64,000 bases of DNA. Source: Bhargavaea changchunensis (GTDB taxonomy: Bacteria > Bacillota > Bacilli > Bacillales_A > Planococcaceae). The position numbers were made by a program, and so were the translations under genes. The DNA is taken from the NCBI RefSeq assembly GCF_042665595.1, contig NZ_JBHTCT010000034.1:62001-126000 (forward strand). Direction: 5' to 3'. The notes beneath the pieces are model-generated. The model was not told the origin of the DNA. It worked only from the letters and a program-made list of their open reading frames with translations, and did not search any database. This document shows, piece after piece, positions 61,533 through 64,000 of the stretch; the first letter of the stretch is position 1; each line of letters opens with the position of its first letter.

Positions 61533-63231
61533 ATTGTCCGATGGTCGTGTTCTTCATTTCTTTAACCGGGAGGAACAATTCGCCGGTCTCGAGGTAGGTG
61601 ATATCCAGCCGGTCGCCTTCCTGGATGTAGACCGCAAGCGGCACCGTTTCAGTGGAAGCGAGGAAGCTCCGCCCGTCTTCTGCCAGGACCGACACGAGCG
61701 TGAAGTCGCCTGCGCGTTCCTTATAGACGCGCTGGACAGTGACGGCGGCTTTGGCCTCTTCTGCCCCCGAAGATCCGTCCACGGTCGAACCGCCGCGCTG
61801 GAGCGCCGTCTTGTACAGCTTGAGGGCTTCGTTCGGCGTGCCCGCGAAAACGGATATCTCGGGATTCGCCGCCGAGACGATGAAGTAGTTTTGCAGGAAG
61901 CCGTTTTGGTCGAGCACCGGCGTCAGCCAGCTGGCCTCGCCATAGAAGTTGTACAGCACCGGCATCTCGCCGGACCATTTTTTCTCGATGAATTTCTTCT
62001 CGATGATCTGGAGCGTTCCCTGCGAGTCCATGTACGACTCTTCAAGATTGCCCGTGTAGTAAATCGCCTCACCCGTCCGTGCATCGGTGAGCGCGTAGCC
62101 AAGCATCGAGTCGACCCCTTCTTTCGGGCTCGTGAAGTCGGTGAAGTAATACATATGGCCGGTCTCGTCGAATACCGGGCTTACATTCGCCTCGGTTCCT
62201 TCGTCAGACGGCAGCTTCACGTCTTTTTTGCCGAACAGCGAGTTCCAGAAGCCATGGACGTACTTCCCGAAGTAGCTGTTCGCCAGGCTGACGGCCTCGG
62301 GCGATACGGCGCCGTCGATGAACTCGGGCACATCCCCTATGGCATAACGCTGAGTCTTGCCGGTTGCCGGGTCGACGGTGACGATCCCTTTCACGTCAAA
62401 GCCGTTCCGCGCGGAGATGAACTTTCCGTACGAGCGGATATAATGCGGCTTGCCTTCGTCGTCGATCTCCAGCTGGGCATCTCCGTAGAAGATGAGGCCC
62501 GGCTCCGCCATGCGCATATGGCGCTCGACATTCTTGTGGAAGTAGGACGACGGCGTGTAGGCCATCTCGGACTTCACGAACTTCGGATTGTCGGAAGAAT
62601 CCGTCGCGCTCATCTTAAAGTAACCGGGGGTCGTGTCGCCGTTGATCCACTTGAAGAACCCGGCAAACTCGACCGGCGCAATGTAGACGAACTCCCCCTC
62701 CACTTTCTGTATCTGCAGTTCGCCGAGCTCGTAGTAGCTGGTGTTCGGAACCTGTCCGAACGCCTTTTTCATCTTGTTGCGTGCAAACTTCGGCGGCACG
62801 CTGGCAGGCGTCTTTGTCTCGTCGAACGCGCTGATTTCGACCTGCTGATCCATCTCGACCGCCTTGTATTTGTCATCGGCGTTAAAGAGCGGCGCGGCCA
62901 GGAAGTAGGCTGCGAATGCGAGCGCCGCAAGCGACACGATTGTGCGCGCCTTGCGCTCCATTCCCCTGGCAGCGGATGCCGCACCGATCACAGCCGCAAT
63001 GACGACAGCCGGCCAGAGCGATGTCCAGTTGCGGTCGAGGTTGAGGAAGTAATAAACCGCAAACGTAATGATCGCGAACGTGACGGCGGAACCGATCAGG
63101 AGCGGCACCGTGTTCACCGGCTCCGTCACTTTGTGTCCGTCCTTTTTGATGTCGCGTGTCGCCCGGAACGGCACTGCCAGCAGTGCAAGCACCAGGCCGG
63201 CGATCACGGAAAACAACAATAAATTCAGCAT
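61531..63231 (-). CDS. Large membrane-anchored protein of unknown function
   Basis: I do not recognise this 566-residue protein. The first 112 residues carry four hydrophobic segments (about 1-20, 43-64, 70-88 and 94-112), followed by a soluble part of about 450 residues. That part is rich in aromatic and acidic residues, with repeating beta-like blocks, for example the paired VRSYGKF/VDPATGKTQRYAI and LTDARTGEAIYYTGNLEES segments that resemble PepSY-like or propeller modules. Cysteines are absent from the soluble part. An extracytoplasmic location is inferred. The ATG follows GAGAGGG. It forms its own transcription unit. Confidence 0.7.
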   Translation of the reverse strand: MLNLLLFSVIAGLVLALLAVPFRATRDIKKDGHKVTEPVNTVPLLIGSAVTFAIITFAVYYFLNLDRNWTSLWPAVVIAAVIGAASAARGMERKARTIVSLAALAFAAYFLAAPLFNADDKYKAVEMDQQVEISAFDETKTPASVPPKFARNKMKKAFGQVPNTSYYELGELQIQKVEGEFVYIAPVEFAGFFKWINGDTTPGYFKMSATDSSDNPKFVKSEMAYTPSSYFHKNVERHMRMAEPGLIFYGDAQLEIDDEGKPHYIRSYGKFISARNGFDVKGIVTVDPATGKTQRYAIGDVPEFIDGAVSPEAVSLANSYFGKYVHGFWNSLFGKKDVKLPSDEGTEANVSPVFDETGHMYYFTDFTSPKEGVDSMLGYALTDARTGEAIYYTGNLEESYMDSQGTLQIIEKKFIEKKWSGEMPVLYNFYGEASWLTPVLDQNGFLQNYFIVSAANPEISVFAGTPNEALKLYKTALQRGGSTVDGSSGAEEAKAAVTVQRVYKERAGDFTLVSVLAEDGRSFLASTETVPLAVYIQEGDRLDITYLETGELFLPVKEMKNTTIGQ

Positions 63232-63364
63232 GAGGAAAACCCTCTCTTTTTGGAGTATGTAGTCTTTCTACGTTGAAAAGGGCGCGATGGTTTCATGAAT
63301 GGGCAATTTTAATGGAGCGTGGGCCTGTCCAGAGTTGTGGGGTGCAAAGTGGCACTACCAGATG

Positions 63365-63473
63365 ACCGCGCATAGGATCCTATGCGCGGTTCCCGGCGTT
63401 CTATGCGCGCTCGTGGATGTTCTATGCGCGGTTATTCGTTTTCTATGCGCGCTTACGGCACTTCTATGCGCGC
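63365..63473. repeat. Array E: five 21-bp-spaced CTATGCGCG units plus a 26-bp palindrome
   Basis: CTATGCGC starts at 63380, 63401, 63422, 63443 and 63464, exactly 21 bp apart. An inverted copy at 63367-63377 joins the first unit into a perfect 26-bp palindrome (63365-63390, centred on GGATCC). The word equals the reverse complement of array B. On the minus strand the units would read as S/T-A-H-R-x-x-x heptads, but the frame crosses a terminator. The rest of 63232-63512 shows no gene. Confidence 0.88.
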
Positions 63474-63477
63474 TCAT

Positions 63478-63504
63478 CAAAAAGAGCACCCTCTCAGAGT
63501 GCTC
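63478..63504 (-). terminator. Terminator after the NERD-like gene
   Basis: GAGCACTCT/AGGGTGCTC stem on the minus strand with TTTTTG following; it starts 9 nt after the stop codon. Confidence 0.88.
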
Positions 63505-63512
63505 CAAGCTCT

Positions 63513-64000
63513 TCATTGTTGATGATATGTTTTCCATCGGCCTTTTCCTTTTTCAATCAGCCCCGCACTTTTCATCATCCTTCTTGCGGCGTGCCGATCC
63601 TCCACGCCAAGAAACCTCCGGCACTCCTCATTTGTGAGTTCACCGCCGAAGATGAGGAACCAGTCTTGGAGTGCTTCAATATGAGCGGAGCGGGAGACAC
63701 ACTCGCAGACGCAGTGCCACGCGCGGTCGCGCCACCGCATGCCGAAGCCTCCACATTCGGGACAAATGACGCCGGTACGGATGTCCGCCCGGCTCACTTG
63801 AGGGTACATAGTGCAAAGTGGCCGCTGTACATAAGGTCGATGCGCAGCAAGTACTTGCCGGGCAAGGTCGTCCAATTCATGTTCATCCAGCACGGGCTGT
63901 GCGGAAAGATTGCGCAAGTAATACGGAATATTGTTCGGGAAGAGAATGGGATGTGGAGCGGCGGCCGCTTCGACCATCTGGCTTGGATAGGCGAAGACGA
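63513..64000 (-). CDS. NERD-like (nuclease-related domain) protein, C-terminal part; 5' end outside the window
   Basis: The reading frame is open to the window edge: codons before the internal ATG at 63977 read VFAYPSQ, so the real start lies outside. The visible 161 residues resemble the C-terminal half of Bacillales NERD proteins: NNIPYYLRNLSAQPVLDEHE, then a zinc-ribbon-like CPECGGFGMRWRDRAWHCVC, and a final helix-turn-helix-like segment GGELTNEECRRFLGVEDRHA. This assignment rests on remembered family layout. A role in DNA or RNA processing is only suggested by the family name. Confidence 0.55.
   Translation of the reverse strand, partial: VFAYPSQMVEAAAAPHPILFPNNIPYYLRNLSAQPVLDEHELDDLARQVLAAHRPYVQRPLCTMYPQVSRADIRTGVICPECGGFGMRWRDRAWHCVCECVSRSAHIEALQDWFLIFGGELTNEECRRFLGVEDRHAARRMMKSAGLIEKGKGRWKTYHQQ

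Noticed and set aside
63355..63537. 60-codon minus-strand frame with AHR heptads
   Set aside because: It begins inside the NERD-like gene and crosses its terminator, so little mRNA would reach the repeats.

Overview
The window reads as one core-genome stretch of a Gram-positive bacterium of the order Bacillales. Signs of this are the Bacillus-type S10/spc/alpha and str ribosomal operons, a zinc-ribbon S14, CtsR-McsA-McsB-ClpC heat-shock control, SigH next to rae1-rlmB-mrnC-cysS-cysE, two T-box leaders and strong SD sites of the AGGAGG type. Base composition looks G+C rich for the order (clearly above 50% by eye), which would suit a Planococcaceae-like lineage; that family guess is inference. 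Every gene but one (a GNAT acetyltransferase at 60.9 kb) lies on the minus strand, so the biological reading direction is from high to low coordinates.

From the high end: 63.5-64.0 kb is the 3' part of a NERD-like gene; 61.5-63.2 kb is an unrecognised membrane protein; 60.9-61.5 kb is the plus-strand acetyltransferase. Then come ctsR-mcsA-mcsB and clpC (two perfect CtsR operators), radA, yacL, ispD-ispF, gltX, and cysE-cysS-mrnC-rlmB-rae1 (Cys T-box), then sigH. These lead into secE, nusG, rplK-rplA, rplJ-rplL (L10 leader attenuator), a YbxB-type methyltransferase, rpoB-rpoC, and the str operon rplGB-rpsL-rpsG-fusA-tuf.

Between tuf and rpsJ, which are close neighbours in Bacillus subtilis, sit about 12.8 kb holding ilvD, an isoleucine T-box, ilvB-ilvN-ilvC-leuA-leuB-leuC-leuD (branched-chain amino-acid synthesis) and a YuiF/NhaC-type transporter. 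Then the S10-spc-alpha supercluster runs from rpsJ to rplQ (15.2 to 1.05 kb), with secY, adk and infA inside but without map between adk and infA. The window ends inside ecfA1.

The most unusual feature is not a gene. At least six short intergenic arrays have degenerate words repeating every 21 bp (20 bp in one). They lie just downstream of operon ends, five of them a short way past an intrinsic terminator. Two arrays share one word (AACGTTTCA type), two share another (GCGCATAGA type) and two have their own. Three look like heptapeptide-coding repeats but straddle terminators or run antisense to genes, so a DNA-level role (21 bp is two helical turns) is more likely. A second candidate is a compact multi-hairpin RNA with its own terminator between rplQ and ecfA1. 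No rRNA, tRNA, CRISPR array, insertion sequence or prophage gene was seen.
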